A stretch of DNA of 64,000 nt from Trileptium ribeirensis (GCA_030248225.1 JASANE010019548.1:61879-125878), one strand, 5' to 3'. Positions 18,601 to 27,285 are shown, counted from the first letter of the stretch. Numbers and translations: made by a program. The notes: generated by a model not told the origin, from the letters alone.

Positions 18601-20966
18601 GTATCTTCGTGCCGTAATGTTTCGGAATTAGGCCAAGGGCAAGGAACTGCTCGTTTAGCTCCGAAAAATTCTGGCATCAGCGGTTCAGGATATAAACGGC
18701 GAAATAATGTTGGCTCTGGAGCCGCCCCAATGTAGCATCCAGTTTCCGAGTAATAGTCCGATGTCGCTGAATGAACTTCATTCGCACGGGTTCGTAACGT
18801 AAACATTTCTTCCATTTTAACGATGCCCATGATTTTGCCTGGCATTGCCTTCTCAATCTCCTGACGCTCCACACTAGGATTTCTCATCAGCTCCGTTGCG
18901 AAATTTTGTACCCTAAACGAAAACGAGTGCGCGAATGCAATACGACCTTCAAGGCTCAAATATGGTAGATTTGGAGTCAAAATACCTTGAATTTGTTCGG
19001 TGCTAAATAATAATTCATTATCGAGCACGAAATTAGATTTTAACCGGGCTTGGCTCTGGAAGAATCCATAGCGATGAAAACATTGACGGCCGAACGTGAG
19101 CAGTATTGGGGATACACCCATTAACGGTAGCAGGTTTGACCAATATATGTTTTTAGCACGATTTCCAACAACGTACTGAACCCGTAGAACTGCTTTAGAA
19201 ATCAGATCATCGAGCTCTTTGCATGCCACCTGTTTGTCCTCTTCAGCGAGCCCTAACAAGTCGTTGGATCCAACGTGAATAGTTAACGTGTCCACTATGT
19301 TGGGTGACACTGAGTCCAAAGCACTATCGAGATGTAGGCAGATATTACTCAGACTGGCGTCTTTCGCTGCAACAACCACAGTGTTTTCAGTGTTAGGAAA
19401 ACCGCTGAGCTGCATGTCACCAACGAACAGATGTTTAACCTCAGGTAAGGAATATTGTCGTGGCACACAAGTGTACTCTTTTCTGGACGCGTCAATAACG
19501 CGACAGGAACCGTCGTGTCTTAATGACACTTCATGATGAGACATTTTGGTCGTCGCAATATTTCCTTCGGCGCCCTTTGCTTTGTCACTATGTGCATCTT
19601 GTTTGCGCCTTTGCATGTCGATATTACCGGCGTTTGAGAAGTCTACCGCAGCCAGCTGTTCTATTTCATCCTGAGATTCTATTTTTTTAATAGTACATTC
19701 CAGACCTTTTTCTACTTTTTCATCTTGTTTGGTTAGCTCGTCAGTATATTCATTCATCATTCCAACAAACGAGGTGATTTGCCAGCCTGGGGTTGTTGTA
19801 ATGGAACGGCCCTCGAAGTCCATCACAGGAATCGTAGCAGTTGGTGGATCGTGGATAGCATTGGCGGTGGCGGTGCTATTACTTCCAGGAACTCGTGCGT
19901 TCATTATAGGTGGACCGATCCGGTCGCGACGAAATTCTCTATTCTGTGCAATGTTTTGTCGCTGGCGTTGGCGACATTCCTGAGTAGTATGACCACTCGA
20001 CTGATGAAATTCACAGAAGGGCCGCTGCTTTGCCCTAGCATTTGACCGACAATTGATTGCGATATGCCCTGTACGACCACAAATCTGGCATATCGGGCGG
20101 CTGTTTGTTGAATACTGCTGTTGTGGGAACATGGGTAACTGATATGAGCGTATTGCCGGCCGTGTGCTTTGCTGTAAATTGGCATATTCACAGGCCTCAA
20201 TACGCTTTATAAGACGATCTACCCACTCAGGTTGTGCCGAAGACTGACTTGGATCGTGCCGATTGTATTCGTTGTATTGCTGTTTGTGAGAGCCTTCTAG
20301 GTTGCAAACACGGTTAACTAGGTTTAGTGCCCACACTGGTGTTTGTTCATTAGAACACCCCAGAGCGGCAACTTGCGACGTACCAACCTTTTCGATGCGT
20401 TCAAGTCGTCGGGCGACCTCTTCAAGGCTTTTTGCGATCTCAGGTTGCGCCTTTAACTTGTTTTCAACTCGCTCGGATGCAATCAAGGCTTCACTCATCG
20501 TCTTTGGTCCCATGCATTTTACCTCTTCTCGGATTTCTGGTCGTAATCCGGCAATGAATTGACTCATTAAATTCTGCTCTCTTTCCTGCTTGACTGTCAT
20601 ATAGCTTAGGGCGGATCGGGCCAAATCTGTTATATCACGAGCATAAGCACCAACCGATTCACCGGCTTTTTGCATTCGGCTCGTGTATTGCTCGCCCAGG
20701 TATCGTTTACGGTCATCAGTAAGTAGTGATGCAGTCAAAGTTCGAACAGTAGCTTCGTAATCACGCCTAACATCGTCTTCGAGACTGTTGAATACAAATT
20801 GAGCTTGACCTTCAAGGTGAGCACCAAGAATGAAGCTTTTGTTCTCTGCAGACCATCCGTTGGCAAAAAATTTCGTCTCGAATTCGTTTTGGAGCCAACT
20901 TTGGAAGTCTTCGCCGCGTGCACCTCCAAATCTTTTGATAGCGAGGTTCGGGCCACGTGATGCCAT
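12678..20966 (-). CDS. Gag - SGNH-like - membrane glycoprotein - protease - RT - RNase H - integrase polyprotein
   Basis: The frame is open from 21107, but its first ATG is at 20966 in a strong context (GCCATGG), giving 2762 residues; numbering is from that Met. Gag: zinc knuckles at 293-306 (CCHC) and 318-331 (C-x2-H-x4-H-x4-C). SGNH-hydrolase-like domain about 508-690 with HVGSND at 564-569, but GDM replaces the catalytic GDS (Met518) and Tyr669 stands where the catalytic His is expected. Membrane glycoprotein about 866-1434: hydrophobic signal/anchor 866-884, about 16 ectodomain Cys, N-glycosylation sites at 1072, 1222, 1254 and 1305, a furin-type KRVRR at 1152-1156, and a C-terminal transmembrane stretch about 1410-1434 followed by CC. 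Pepsin-like protease with DTG at 1535-1537. RT about 1848-2023 with YLDD at 1972-1975. RNase H about 2119-2235. Integrase with HHCC zinc site (2360, 2365, 2395, 2398), D2427/D2487/E2523 with D-35-E spacing, and GPF at 2663-2665. All catalytic residues of Pol look intact. Glycoprotein between Gag and Pol in one frame is not the usual retroviral order. Confidence 0.92.
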   Translation of the reverse strand: MASRGPNLAIKRFGGARGEDFQSWLQNEFETKFFANGWSAENKSFILGAHLEGQAQFVFNSLEDDVRRDYEATVRTLTASLLTDDRKRYLGEQYTSRMQKAGESVGAYARDITDLARSALSYMTVKQEREQNLMSQFIAGLRPEIREEVKCMGPKTMSEALIASERVENKLKAQPEIAKSLEEVARRLERIEKVGTSQVAALGCSNEQTPVWALNLVNRVCNLEGSHKQQYNEYNRHDPSQSSAQPEWVDRLIKRIEACEYANLQQSTRPAIRSYQLPMFPQQQYSTNSRPICQICGRTGHIAINCRSNARAKQRPFCEFHQSSGHTTQECRQRQRQNIAQNREFRRDRIGPPIMNARVPGSNSTATANAIHDPPTATIPVMDFEGRSITTTPGWQITSFVGMMNEYTDELTKQDEKVEKGLECTIKKIESQDEIEQLAAVDFSNAGNIDMQRRKQDAHSDKAKGAEGNIATTKMSHHEVSLRHDGSCRVIDASRKEYTCVPRQYSLPEVKHLFVGDMQLSGFPNTENTVVVAAKDASLSNICLHLDSALDSVSPNIVDTLTIHVGSNDLLGLAEEDKQVACKELDDLISKAVLRVQYVVGNRAKNIYWSNLLPLMGVSPILLTFGRQCFHRYGFFQSQARLKSNFVLDNELLFSTEQIQGILTPNLPYLSLEGRIAFAHSFSFRVQNFATELMRNPSVERQEIEKAMPGKIMGIVKMEEMFTLRTRANEVHSATSDYYSETGCYIGAAPEPTLFRRLYPEPLMPEFFGAKRAVPCPWPNSETLRHEDTALFNQHYGTTALRASMTSAENVRESNNEQVCQSPKTTLVTNEPTENVCIVHLPQTDTRITPPHLSAQRVGTTHVVWQQICLLIFLLFCCLNPIWTLNFPNPLLCDISSHQQLWKLPDLPSCVANRGQRIELPTDTTLQLYRQNILQYTSDAWICQIITTKVETLTYFFNDENLKRSATNSEPVSVTECSRMRKFHQCHVGELHEHGDVWRTDNEVNWHYPGGGVNCCYWKKFSATNCFLTRTKVYKRHGEQTMESTVGDVSHCRYEEGACSLKDGRSLFWHPNRTEMCALINWQVVHGKMSDTDWLSNDGTLALTFTKQRQVIDCDGFPIKISDQGIPFRILDSEKPKLISAANSVIPVQPQKRVRRQSQTGMVTSSQLAAELQALEVHTRKSFEFSFSHALSTTCHAMQHVYRLLITELLTNPTHAIRELLNTSTIVARSGGNFVMVRPCLELEDGAFSFLPTNDTCSLDIPITFSLHGKLNTGYMDSTTNEIHRFQTIDTRCLDLQQRPLTLRNGTYVFYHTGDLRPATNVHQLPSFHVGYNNLQTLPDVIFHPVVMYTIKEFNSHISTNDLFRDFNRQRQILQYLSGEQNDERSLNDVADRTAMNIVSMGLFGFLRGFTSDPIQLWVFGCCLCVTIKMMFQCCRNLIPVTPLAQQVMGRANVFDYPIFKYFKPRFAQVVEVATEQQQDVEIPQVQRAVPRVNHESNAQFSPYNLCTVGVRTTHQWDGTALVDVNGYKLRALIDTGAQISLIAEKATGLLKNDIKLQRLSNGRDIRSASGHILPVAGYIVVKVVLGNLELQGPLAVTSYLPCDVLLGRDLLAQVGTFVMNVRQGRIEIGGQSLQTQAPRITAQTASVCLIDTIKIPPRTEMIAPARGGLPVGQPRLVESELILNARRGICIATEIVYPKTRSEIPVRILNPTRRPITLSAGTRVAIESTLEDDDVVTIDCQLIDQKQSSTVCNIDYCDAQTEHSKLRDLDLNKCTLEQADKQSLLKLLIEFEDIFARGDHELQGTQLVTHKIDTGDAAPIHQKPYRTAFSLRPVIAEKIRSMLADKIIELSASDWASPIVLVKKKDGSWRFCVDYRKLNAVTRKDQYPMKRIDDVIASLKRARFFSTLDLHSGYHQIPMYPSSKHKTAFTTYEGLFQFVRLPFGLSNAPATFQRFMENVLTGLDWKVCLVYLDDILVMGSTPAEMLERLRLVFQRIRQAGLKLKMKKCQFGRSTVPFLGHVLSADGFFPECSKVEKVVKWPVPETAKEVQAFMGLAGFYRQFVWCFAKIASPLHALYKKNIEFQWTEDCQTAFDKLKRLLSSAPVLAFPDETKPFIVQTDASDFAIGAVLSQTHDDGKEHPVYYASRILSKAERRYPIVERETLAVVWAIKQFRPYLYGRKFSVVTDHQPLRWLLSVKDPHGRLCRWSLMLQEYDMEIFHKPGIHNGNADALSRRPAAEETPEQLPLERCEICNDMYQQALSSHNVLNISIVEQLEPMENGNPVDIRELQESDDVTGPLIKALKNGHFSSLPQNLARVATDCYLKDGILWRRNSITGNRDLLVAPTVLHNQIWTACHDHLMGGHFGVRKTYSKIAAKYYWPAMRDDIKRWCKQCPACTAAKDPPVRYRPPLQPIPVSRPWQRVATDIVGSIPRTKNGNKYIIVFTDSFTKWVEYFPVPDAKASRVAKLFVENIVCRFGVPECLLSDQGANYTSELMQNVCTLLRIKKLQTTAYHPSGNGLVERFNRTMENMLRIFVNKPQNDWDLMLPFVRFAYNNSVQESTAETPFFLNFGRDAQLPLDILVRQSTITVSDTDEYSFKMSSQMVEAWDKAIGALGAAQFRQKRHYDKMCKGQSFLEGDRVFLHMPYIPQGKTRKLTRQWHGPFRIIRMSADGTGAYLLPIKCCPGATLKRVNTSRLKHAAPTPGPVPLHSSDGIEREIEHDEDELSPAQTSQSFRTTCPYSLRSHHPGGDQGNAMNDSNL

Positions 20967-21344
20967 GGCAAAATTGTTTTGTCGGAGATTATCCTTTAAT
21001 GTTTGTTGGAAACGGTCGGTACAATCACATACAGCAGACGACGAGGTTGTTGGATTTGCTATCGTGTGTTGGGATTGGGTTTCAGCGAGCTGGTTTAGTA
21101 TTTTCAAATGTTTGCCGAGTTCGGTTGTTATTGGAGTTGGAAGCGTCGGCTGATACCGAGTTCCTGCGGCTCAGTAGCTTTGGTTTGGTATCCGGACCTG
21201 GCAGGGTGGCGGTTGAATGGATTGGAAACAGGTGTCAAAACAGGTCTACGAACGATTGGCAATCGGGAACTATATGCTGTACGATGCTTTGGTTGTTGTA
21301 AAATTAACGAACGATACACGATAGGAGAACGAGTAGTGTGCTAT
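20967..21344 (-). other. 5' leader of the LTR element
   Basis: This stretch lies between the primer site and the first ATG of the polyprotein. The polyprotein frame is already open from about 21150 without any ATG, so a non-AUG start or a splice junction in the leader cannot be excluded, but the Kozak-like ATG at 20966 is the simplest start. Confidence 0.5.
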
Positions 21345-21363
21345 GGTCCCATCGTGGTCACCA
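21345..21363 (-). promoter_or_regulatory. primer-binding site
   Basis: One base inside the 5' LTR the minus strand reads TGGTGACCACGATGGGACC. It begins with TGG, complementary to a tRNA CCA end, and the first 8 bases fit the 3' end of animal tRNA-Trp (GGTCACCA); further inward the match has mismatches. Trp priming is known in some gypsy lineages such as CsRn1. The tRNA identity is an inference. Confidence 0.5.
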
Positions 21364-21364
21364 A

Positions 21365-22259
21365 TGTAACGGGTGGTGTCGCTACAAGTTTATATTGGTG
21401 GGTTCAGTGACGCGCCCTTCAACGTTGTGAGTCCTAAGTCCTGCCTTCCTTAGATTACTCGAACACAACAAGTCCTGTCACTGCTCCGCCTCGAACTAGT
21501 CAAGTCCTGGCTCAGAGTGGAACCGCGAACGAGACAAGTCCTGGAAATAAGCAAGCGACTCGAACTAGTTTAGTCCTGTAACAAAAGGAGGCGCGAACCA
21601 GGGTCTTACGATTAGACTGAACAGCCGCGAACGATATTGCGTCCTGGCTAAGAAACACAGTGCACACCTTTATAAAAGATACTTTATTAAACAGTAGCAA
21701 ACCAGCTTCATCTAACGGAAAAAGAACGACTTTCGGTGACCAGAACAAGCGTAACTTACTAGCTAAATAATAAGCTTAATAAGCAGGAGCGGCTGAGCAC
21801 TACTTATAACACAGGGAACAGTTTCAAAGGCGCAGAGAGCGTAAGTAACTCTAGGCCAAGCTAAGAACCAACTTGTGAAGGAATGCCATACGAAAGCGTT
21901 CTTGCATCGCTTATATACACAGTTTCATTAAAAGTTCAATGCTGAAAAACACAATTAAATGTCAATCATTTCAGAGTCAGATAATGCTATCTTAAATGTC
22001 AGTTATTTTTAGAATCCAATAATAACAAAAACCTTACACACTACTATCTACAACAAAATGATATTATCCCACTTAATGTTCGATGTATATATGAATTGTA
22101 AAATATCAGAACAATTTCAAGCAGCTCAATAGTTCGCAGAAGTTCTTGAGATATAAACTTTAAACATACACATCAAAAATCTGAGTCAAAACCAAGCGAG
22201 CTCAATGTTCCAGTCAAAACAATAAAACCACCACGCGCAACAAGTTCGGGTTCGCTATA
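21365..22259 (-). repeat. 5' LTR
   Basis: This 895-base partner of the 9464-10354 LTR carries the same TATA core (21667-21674) and CAGGAC repeats. Differences from the other LTR include a 4-base insertion near 21843 and scattered transitions. Its outer end reads CGCTATA where the partner has CGCTACA. Confidence 0.93.
21667..21674 (-). promoter_or_regulatory. TATA box in 5' LTR
   Basis: TATAAAGG on the minus strand, equivalent to the site in the other LTR. It is the probable promoter for the element's genomic RNA. Confidence 0.5.
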
Positions 22260-22271
22260 TATATATTATTT

Positions 22272-22800
22272 TGCGCGAGAAAACTTAAGGTGACCCCGTT
22301 AACCATCCTATTTTGCAATTAAATTTTACATAAAATTTGTTAGCGATAGCTTTTTGATCAAGTGAAATTCGGCGTAAAACTGACACGAACACAGCGCTCA
22401 TGATTGAAATCTAACCATTTTGTGTTCGCAAAAATTCAAGGAAAATTACCCAAATTTTGAAAATTTGTCTATTTCAACAAAACTAGTTTTTGTTCGCGAA
22501 CGCCAAAAGCTTAACTATAGGATCGATTTGATTGTGAGGTCACTTTTGCATTAAATTTGTTCGCAAACACTTAATAATAATCTAAATTTAAATGATTTGG
22601 CATCAGGGAACCGAATTTCTGCAAATTGAAATCGCCGAAATTCTGTTCGCACACAATGTCTAATTTCTGGCACTTGATAATTTTCGGTTAGCGAAAACCG
22701 AATGAAATTTAGCCTTTTTTCTGTAACAAGGGTTTGCGATCCGATATCGGAAATGACAAAATAGGATTGTTGGCGGGGTCACCTTAAGTTTACTCACGCA
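22272..22800. mobile_element. MITE with ~44-bp terminal inverted repeats
   Basis: The left end TGCGCGAGAAAACTTAAGGT and the reverse complement of the right end (TGCGTGAGTAAACTTAAGGT) match, and the match continues inward for about 44 bases (GACCCCG...CCTATTTTG) with few changes. There is no ORF inside. A diverged copy of the same terminus lies at 30508-30556. The LTR element inserted about 12 bases from its left end. Confidence 0.75.
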
Positions 22801-23055
22801 TTTATGTGACATAGTTTTGATGCATTTGACATACAATGTTAGTTTATAATTTGTGCTTTACCAAGACTGTATAATGATACACGTCAAAGGCAGCAAAAGT
22901 GTTTCACACCTGTATACAAATACTGTGATTTTATACTATTAAACTTTAAGCCTGGTGAATCGTTATGCCTAAATATTTTGCCATAGACTCCTAACATTGC
23001 CTCGAACTCAGCGAAAAAATAATCCCTGCATAGCCTATAAGTACACATTACTTAG

Positions 23056-23416
23056 AGTTACAATCAGAATTAGGTGCATAAAAATCGAACGATATCACAA
23101 TCGAACGAAATTAAGTTCAAATGAAATGCGTCAAATTAAAAGCAATTTGGTTTAATCAATTTTTTTTATATTAACGCAGTCTCAAATAACGTTAAATTAA
23201 TCGCAACCGATCGATTCTCGTCTAAGCGAAAACTGTCGAAGTCGAACGAAAACTCATTCGATTTTCGAGCACTTACAGTACTCGTCACAAAATTGACTGT
23301 AGGTTTACAAGCGAACAAAAACAAGCAATTAAATTTCAAAATTAATTTTCTCACACGAGCAAGTTGCGAGCGAGCAGTGATCATTCGTGGCGACTACTGT
23401 AATTCTGATTGTAACT
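23056..23416. mobile_element. foldback/MITE with ~18-bp inverted ends
   Basis: AGTTACAATCAGAATTAG at the left pairs with the reverse complement of the right end, AGTTACAATCAGAATTAC. There is no coding potential. The right half resembles sequence near 27030-27075, suggesting a family. Confidence 0.55.
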
Positions 23417-25370
23417 GCACAATTATTATTATAATTTTTCTAATAATTATCTATGTTTTGCCACAGTAAGCGTTGTTATTAATTTTACAACCTTTTAAAT
23501 ATTAAATTTGTATTCTTCCTGAAAACGGAAAAAAAAGACTTTCATTAATGTTCGCCGTTAATTTATTACAGTTTTAATTTCGGTCGCTCTATTCTGGACA
23601 GTCTATTGGCATACTAAAACATTATAGTCGGTTTTTATCTCTATTACGTATGTATGTACACAGTATTGCTCTGGGTTCACATTTTGTTGACATAACACTC
23701 ACTTCGGGTTCATACGTCCGTTTACTGCATCGAACCACATACTGCAGTTTGAATATCCAACGATTACACCAAGGCTTCGGTCAGTCGTTATACTTTCATC
23801 TATCTGTCAGTGGTAGTGTTGAATCGTACCCCATTGTACCAAAAATTACGATACTGTTCAAAATCCATCTAGTACCGATCTCGATAGCATCCAAGCATTT
23901 TGATAACAATAACACAATAATAATTATTTTGGGACTTGTCATTTCAAGCAGAATAGTAATGATTATTTCTCAGATTCCCTTCTTTGGTCACGTCTCACGC
24001 ACAACAAACTAAGCAAGTTTCAGCTGACTAGCACACCTTTCAACCCAGATTAAATAGTATGATCATGAGTACAAGTGCAATAGAAACCTTCAAATTGCAG
24101 TCATATTTACATCTTTGACCACTGAGTCAAAGTTGTGGCGAACTGAGATGACTGAAAGTGCTGACCATATTCAACATAGTATGCCATTCACCGTAGCCGA
24201 ATTATATTTTCAATCCTGGCGACTAGGCTAAAAATCGCGAGATTTCTTCTAGCTGTGTTAAAATCGCGAGAAAATGAGCAAAAATTTTCAAAACTTTTGA
24301 CTCCCAAAATATTACGAACATTTATCCCACCTGACAAGTTCCCCCATGGTGATAACATCCCCGAAGTTCTCGCAATCCCCCTAAGGCTTCGGACCTCACC
24401 GATGCATTACCAAATACCGCTGTGTTACGTACTGACGTAGGTACTTGCAAACAAGTTAAACAATCATCTCTCCGTTACCATTATTATCCAATACTTTTGC
24501 GCACCATTCTGATACTTCGTCACCGGTTAATCACCGATAAACAGCGGCTCGTTGTTGTAAACATTAAGTGCCTCACAGCTAATGAAGAACCCGACAAAAC
24601 GATCACGATGACCATCTGCTTCAACAACTACACTGGAGCAAACACATTAATCTTCGTCCTGTCGCGTTTGCACAACCTGTCCACGCTAGAAAATTTGCTC
24701 ACCTAACCGGCCGTAGAGATCCATTCCAAGGCTGAGCAAAATCTTCTAGCGTAGCAAATTGTGCTTACTTTCTACACAGTTACACCGGAGCATCACTACG
24801 ATATATGATTAGCTAATCCAAACACATTAGACATCGTGTTTAGCTATCCACAACCGTTCACCAACATGCTTTCATATCGCAATGGTACTTGAACGCGTTG
24901 TAAAGTATTGCATTGAATTTTGGCTACGTAGACCGTATCAATGTCGTTTTTCGTGGATACAATATTCACATTCGATGCAGAGTCAGATGGAATAATATTA
25001 ATACAATTAGTCACCAGATTATAAAGATAGCTGACTTGGCAACGTGAAATTCCAATGAAATATCTATGTATGACTTAAACTATGTACGTCATTCTCGGCA
25101 CCATCGTGCATTTGTATAAGCAGGATATTCCTGACAACTTAGTTGGTTAGATTACAAGTCTCAGTTTTCGCTTGTATGGAAATTTAATACCAGGTATAAA
25201 CGAAAAAACTATGTTTTACTTATTGCTAACTGATAAACACTGTTTTCGCATTTTCTCGTTTCGAACCTCGTAAATGCAGTTACGGACAAAATCAAACGAA
25301 TTAATGCAACTAATCTTGCTCAAATTTATAACAAATTGATATGCTTTCTGTCATTGTTGTTGCTAACTTG
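23417..25370. other. AT-rich stretch without identified genes
   Basis: Contains a 120-codon plus-strand ORF (23650-24012) with no domain or splice context, judged to be chance. I searched the minus strand for the remaining NUB1 exons (UBA repeats) and found no convincing match. Confidence 0.35.
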
Positions 25371-25897
25371 CCAAAAAATCTGCTTTTATTGCTGTCCCTA
25401 ACTGTATTTGATTTTTGTTTTTGTAAGTTGCTGATGCTGAGCGCTTCGTATTAACTGCCAAAAAATCTGCTTTTATTTCTGTCCCTAACTGTATTTGATT
25501 TTTGTTTTTGTCAGTTGCTGATGCTGAGCGCTTCGTATTAACTGCCAAAAAATTTGCTTTTATTTCTGTCATTAACTGTATTTGATTTTTGTTTTTGTCA
25601 GTTGCTGATGCTGAGCGCTTCGTATTAACTGCCAAAAAATCTGCTTTTATTTCTGTCCCTAACTGTATTGGATTTTTGTTTTTGTCAGTAGTTGCTGATG
25701 CTGAGCGCTTCGTATTAACTGCCAAAAAATCTGCTTTTATTTCTGTCATTAACTGTATTTGATTTTTGTTTTTGTCAGTTGCTGATGCTGAGCGCTTCGT
25801 ATTAACTGCCAAAAAATCTGCTTTTATTTCTGTCCCTAACTGTATTGGATTTTTGTTTTTGTCAGTTGCTGATGCTAAGCGCTTTGTACTAACTGAA
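25371..25897. repeat. 87-bp minisatellite, six copies
   Basis: Units start at 25371, 25458, 25545, 25632, 25722 and 25809; five steps are 87 bases and one is 90. All are multiples of three, so the minus strand stays open through the whole array (29-residue repeat containing NTKRSASATDKNKN). The right edge of the array coincides with the probable donor of NUB1 exon 12, and each unit repeats a relative of that exon-intron junction. I regard the long ORF as intronic repeat, not protein. Confidence 0.8.
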
Positions 25898-25932
25898 ATG
25901 CAGTTGAGATGCTCGCGCACTGTCAATCATAC
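25894..25932 (-). CDS. NUB1: NUB1 candidate exon 12 (start of UBA region)
   Basis: A 39-base exon with an AG acceptor (TTGCAG) and donor GTTAGT; its phase (2 in, 1 out) continues exon 11. It encodes SMIDSARASQLHF, which aligns only loosely with the first UBA segment of NUB1. This is the weakest exon of the chain, and the UBA-encoding exons that should follow were not found. Confidence 0.35.
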
Positions 25933-26629
25933 CTGCAATTTAAAACATATTTTTTGACAAAATATTGTGCCTATTGTTTTGGATGAATGTTACTGCCCCA
26001 ATAAAATGGATTATTCGCCCTATATAGGACCGGTGTTAACTATTGTAAACAATAATGTCTACTCCTAAAATTTCGACCCACAAAAACTCGGATATTCCTC
26101 GTTTTTCATAATTTTATAAAATACTAACAGGTTATTATTCTTAATTATTAATAATTATTGGTTGCTAAAATAAAAAATATGCTATTTCGCTGGAAATTTA
26201 ATAAATATATATTTTTGAATAAACAAAAATGGTGTAAAGTGAATAAAATGTATATAACGATAAAATTTATTTATTAAAATTATATATTCAATAATATTAA
26301 TAAATAAAATAGTCGTGTTATTATTATTATGAAATGAATATACCCATTTGATTGTTGATTTCTGTTATATCGTTCATTTTTGTTATGTTGCATGGAAATG
26401 AACGCAACGAGATATTATGCAAATTGCCGTGTCTGAAAGTACAACTGCACGCAATATATTAAAACTTTAATCTGAAACATGAAGCTCAAAAATTTAACAA
26501 TGTTCTCCACTAACTAAAATAATTTCAACTATAATAATCAAAGTAAACTTTTGCGTGCACAGCCAATCCGCTCTCGATAGCATACGTCGATATGCTATAT
26601 GTAGATATCACACAATACGGCACAAATTA

Positions 26630-26885
26630 GAACAAAACTAACACTGGCAATAAGTTTCCCATGCCCGAAAACCCACAGCTTTCAGTCTCCCTGGACGTCA
26701 GAACAAATTTTCGAATTTTGGATCCAGGAACGAAAAAAATAACCTTGCTTCTGTGAAGGGTACTAGAATGGAGTAAAACCTTTATTTTTTGACCACTGAC
26801 CCCGAACCGTGGAGGCGCCATAACTCCGTACCCATGGAACCAGCATAACCAACACCGCCAATGAGTTCCCCATGCCCGAAAATAA
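26630..26885. repeat. two partial monomers of a ~300-bp satellite
   Basis: The motif ACACTGGCAATAAGTTTCCC (26643) and a relative near 26850 (ACCGCCAATGAGTTCCCC) match the units at 37303 and 37621. Shared inner blocks include AATAACCTTGCTT and GACCCCGAACC. The monomers are truncated and lie in the intron between NUB1 exons 11 and 12. Confidence 0.65.
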
Positions 26886-27233
26886 TCGAAATTTTACAAT
26901 TTTGAAACATATTTGACTGCGCCAAATTCGAAATCGATCGAAAATCCGCTTAATCGAAAACGATCTAAATGGAAATCCAATATTAATTTTGCACTTATTT
27001 CTGACCGCGACTGTAATATATGTTCCCTTCTCATTGCCACGCCCATTTCGCTCACTGCTCATTCGAAGTTAATGGAGTGTTCGATTAATGCTCGAAAAGC
27101 TACATTCTTTTTTGTAGCGCGAGTATTTTTACAACTACTTATACAAATTGGACTGAAGCATCATGGTAAGACTTCTATAATAAATTTATAGTAATGCCGC
27201 AAACGTAAATCAAACAGAGTCACTATTTCTTAC

Positions 27234-27285
27234 TCCGTAAAAGTTTACTTTCGTCGACCTCCAATTCTTTGATACCCGCTTCTGC
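27234..27285 (-). CDS. NUB1: NUB1 exon 11
   Basis: A 52-base exon, acceptor TTTCAG, donor GTAAGA. It encodes AEAGIKELEVDESKLLR plus one base, matching the end of the helical region just before the first UBA domain of NUB1 (the part read as KARQLFKELYIDPSKVDNLL in the human protein). Confidence 0.75.

Larger units (their letters stand above)
9464..22259 (-). mobile_element. Ty3/gypsy-type LTR retrotransposon with Gag-glycoprotein-Pol ORF (endogenous retrovirus-like), 12.8 kb
   Basis: Two direct LTRs (9464-10354 and 21365-22259) bound an 11-kb internal region. The ends are TGTAGCG...CGCTACA in the left LTR; the right copy has point changes (TGTAACG...CGCTATA). The flanks carry TATA on both sides (9460-9463, 22260-22263), a 4-bp target duplication, though the site is AT-rich. 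Read on the minus strand the order is 5' LTR, primer site, giant Gag/glycoprotein/Pol ORF, a 652-codon accessory ORF, polypurine tract, 3' LTR. Protease, RT, RNase H and integrase are of Ty3/gypsy type, in the order PR-RT-RH-IN, with a GPF module after integrase. By eye the two LTRs differ at about 4% of positions plus a few small indels, so this is not a brand-new insertion, yet both long ORFs are intact. Confidence 0.95.

Noticed and set aside
13339..20562. Many plus- and minus-strand ORFs of 60-136 codons under the polyprotein
   Set aside because: Other-frame shadows of a long GC-moderate coding region; none has a domain or its own signals.
23650..24012. 120-codon plus-strand ORF with a hydrophobic segment
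   Set aside because: No domain, no neighbouring exons, AT-rich composition; chance ORF is more likely.
24660..24780. Minus-strand stretch reading KILLSLGMDLYGR, considered as the next NUB1 exon
   Set aside because: The phase after exon 11 does not allow this frame, and similarity is too short.
25371..25897. CRISPR-like regular repeat
   Set aside because: Units are head-to-tail without unique spacers, in an animal genome; it is a minisatellite.
25363..25926. 187-codon repetitive protein
   Set aside because: The frame exists only because the minisatellite unit is a multiple of three; it starts at an intron donor and has no ATG context.
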